Assembly (NCBI RefSeq): GCF_025642115.1
Contig: NZ_CP106753.1
Coordinates: 2,131,501 to 2,195,500 of the forward strand
Source of the DNA: Chitiniphilus purpureus
GTDB taxonomy: Bacteria; Pseudomonadota; Gammaproteobacteria; Burkholderiales; Chitinibacteraceae
Length of the DNA stretch: 64,000 nucleotides
Reading direction: 5' to 3'
The notes under the pieces: generated by a model
Told to the model about the DNA's origin: nothing
The model's input: the letters and a program-made list of their open reading frames with translations, nothing else
Databases searched by the model: none
Shown here: piece after piece, positions 63,191 through 64,000 of the stretch
Numbering within the stretch: position 1 is the first letter of the stretch
How the letters are laid out: every line of letters starts with the position of its first letter
Position numbers and translations under genes: made by a program

Positions 63191-64000
63191 ATGCGATTCC
63201 TGAGCAAGGCGCGCACGCTCGAAGCGTTGCAGCCCCTGCTGCGTTCGGCGCGGGTGCTGCCGCAGGTGCGCTTCACCGTGGGGCAGTGGCAGGCGGACGG
63301 TCAGGACATCCGCGCCCGCGTGCTGGCCGCCGGCTGGCCGGCGATGGCGGTACGCAGCAGCGCGCAGGCCGAGGATGCGGCGGCCGGCTCGCTGGCCGGC
63401 CGCTTCGAGTCGGTGCTCAACGTCGCACCGGCCGCGCTGGCCGATGCGGTCGCCACGGTGATCGCCTCGATGACCGACGAGGCCGGCCGGATCGCCCCCG
63501 ATGACGAGGTGTTCGTCCAGCCCATGCTTGACCAGGTCGAGCTGGCCGGCGTCGCCTTCGGCACGGACCCTGCCACCGGCGCGCCCTACTACGTGGTCAA
63601 CTACGACGACACCAGCCGCCGTACCGACAGTGTCACCGCTGGCCAATCCAATCAGCTCAAGACCCGCTACATCCATCATCTCGCGCCGCCGCAGCCGGCA
63701 CCGCTGGCTGGCATCGTCGCGCTGATCGAGGAATTGCGCGCGTTGTTCGACACCACTGCGCTCGATCTGGAGTTCGCGGTGGTGGCCGGTGCGCCGGTGC
63801 TGTTGCAGGTTCGCCCGCTGCTGGTCGCCGGGACGGCGATGCCGGCGCAGGCGCATCGCCGGATGCTGGAGCACATCGGCGCCAAGATCGAGCAGGGGCA
63901 GCGCCCCCAGCCGTTCCTGCATGGGCGGCGCACCGTGTACGGCGTGATGCCGGACTGGAATCCGGCCGAGATCATCGGGGTGCGGCCCAAGCCGCTGTCG
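63191..64000 (+). CDS. PEP-synthase-like ATP-grasp enzyme, partial
   Basis: An open frame of 270 codons that runs off the window. It reads as the N-terminal ATP-grasp (PPDK/PEP synthase) domain: MAVRSSAQAEDAAAGSLAGR (residues about 52-72), FVQPMLDQVELAGVAFGTDP, YYVVNYDDTSRRTDSVTAGQ, DLEFAVVAGAPVLLQVRPLL. It starts ATGCGATTCC at 63191. It is shorter spaced than PEP synthase and resembles the L-glutamine kinase Cj1418 of the phosphoramidate pathway, which also lies beside a CysC-like kinase. That is an inference; the C-terminal His domain is out of view. Confidence 0.75.
   Translation, partial: MRFLSKARTLEALQPLLRSARVLPQVRFTVGQWQADGQDIRARVLAAGWPAMAVRSSAQAEDAAAGSLAGRFESVLNVAPAALADAVATVIASMTDEAGRIAPDDEVFVQPMLDQVELAGVAFGTDPATGAPYYVVNYDDTSRRTDSVTAGQSNQLKTRYIHHLAPPQPAPLAGIVALIEELRALFDTTALDLEFAVVAGAPVLLQVRPLLVAGTAMPAQAHRRMLEHIGAKIEQGQRPQPFLHGRRTVYGVMPDWNPAEIIGVRPKPLS

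Overview
The window looks like chromosomal DNA of a betaproteobacterium, probably Neisseriales and perhaps Chitinibacteraceae. The DNA is GC-rich. It carries rsxE next to nth, a GcvA-type LysR regulator, a secreted GH18 chitinase with chitin-binding modules, relics of a GH16 beta-glucanase, and a type VI secretion (T6SS) VgrG/effector island. The taxonomic call rests on recalled protein similarity and gene order, not on a search. No rRNA, tRNA or CRISPR array was recognised.

Layout. 1-10.8 kb is housekeeping: the end of rsxE, nth, a GNAT acetyltransferase, a histidine phosphatase, a PIN-PhoH protein, a Bcp peroxiredoxin, dcd, an L-glyceraldehyde-3-phosphate reductase type aldo/keto reductase, cysS, and an unusual Ser/Thr kinase-HDOD-GAF protein. 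11.0-16.2 kb is a visibly A/T-richer accessory segment. It holds a secreted beta-helix-like protein, a 1.9-kb IS1595-type element that I delimit by 8-bp target duplications, and a broken GH16 glucanase. 16.3-21.9 kb holds a TetR regulator overlapping a rifampin-phosphotransferase-like gene, then a nitric-oxide module: norR divergent from a ytfE/norA-type Fe-S repair gene, with three GGT-N7-ACC sites and a sigma-54 promoter between them. 22.5-24.8 kb is a DUF3649-PepSY-DUF3325 iron operon behind a perfect 7-1-7 Fur box.

25-38 kb has a YkgJ-like cysteine cluster protein, an azoreductase/LysR divergent pair around a 23-bp palindrome, a chemoreceptor, an ArsR-SRPBCC operon, a cysteine-rich copper-storage-like protein overlapping an unusual ion-channel gene, stress-type small proteins, an AI-2E transporter, a TPR-GAF-GGDEF protein and a DUF808 protein. 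38.4-50 kb is a minus-strand T6SS cargo cluster: VgrG, DUF6484, DUF2169, a ketoacyl-synthase-like pseudoenzyme, a DUF4150-GHH nuclease effector, a propeller/ankyrin protein (candidate immunity), a TIGR02270 protein and a thioredoxin-like protein. Beyond them lies a graveyard of duplicated and broken immunity-like genes.

50.6-59.3 kb has HU, a second chemoreceptor, the LemA/TPM gene trio, a small zinc-ribbon protein, the chitinase, ThpR and a Nudix hydrolase. 59.8-64 kb starts with galU, whose frame is continuous with an upstream Cro-like helix-turn-helix preceded by two matching operators. It continues with a methylthioinosine phosphorylase, a CysC-like kinase, a methyltransferase and a PEP-synthase-like enzyme that runs off the window. 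The last three resemble parts of the Campylobacter O-methyl-phosphoramidate capsule pathway. That reading is an inference and needs the downstream sequence.
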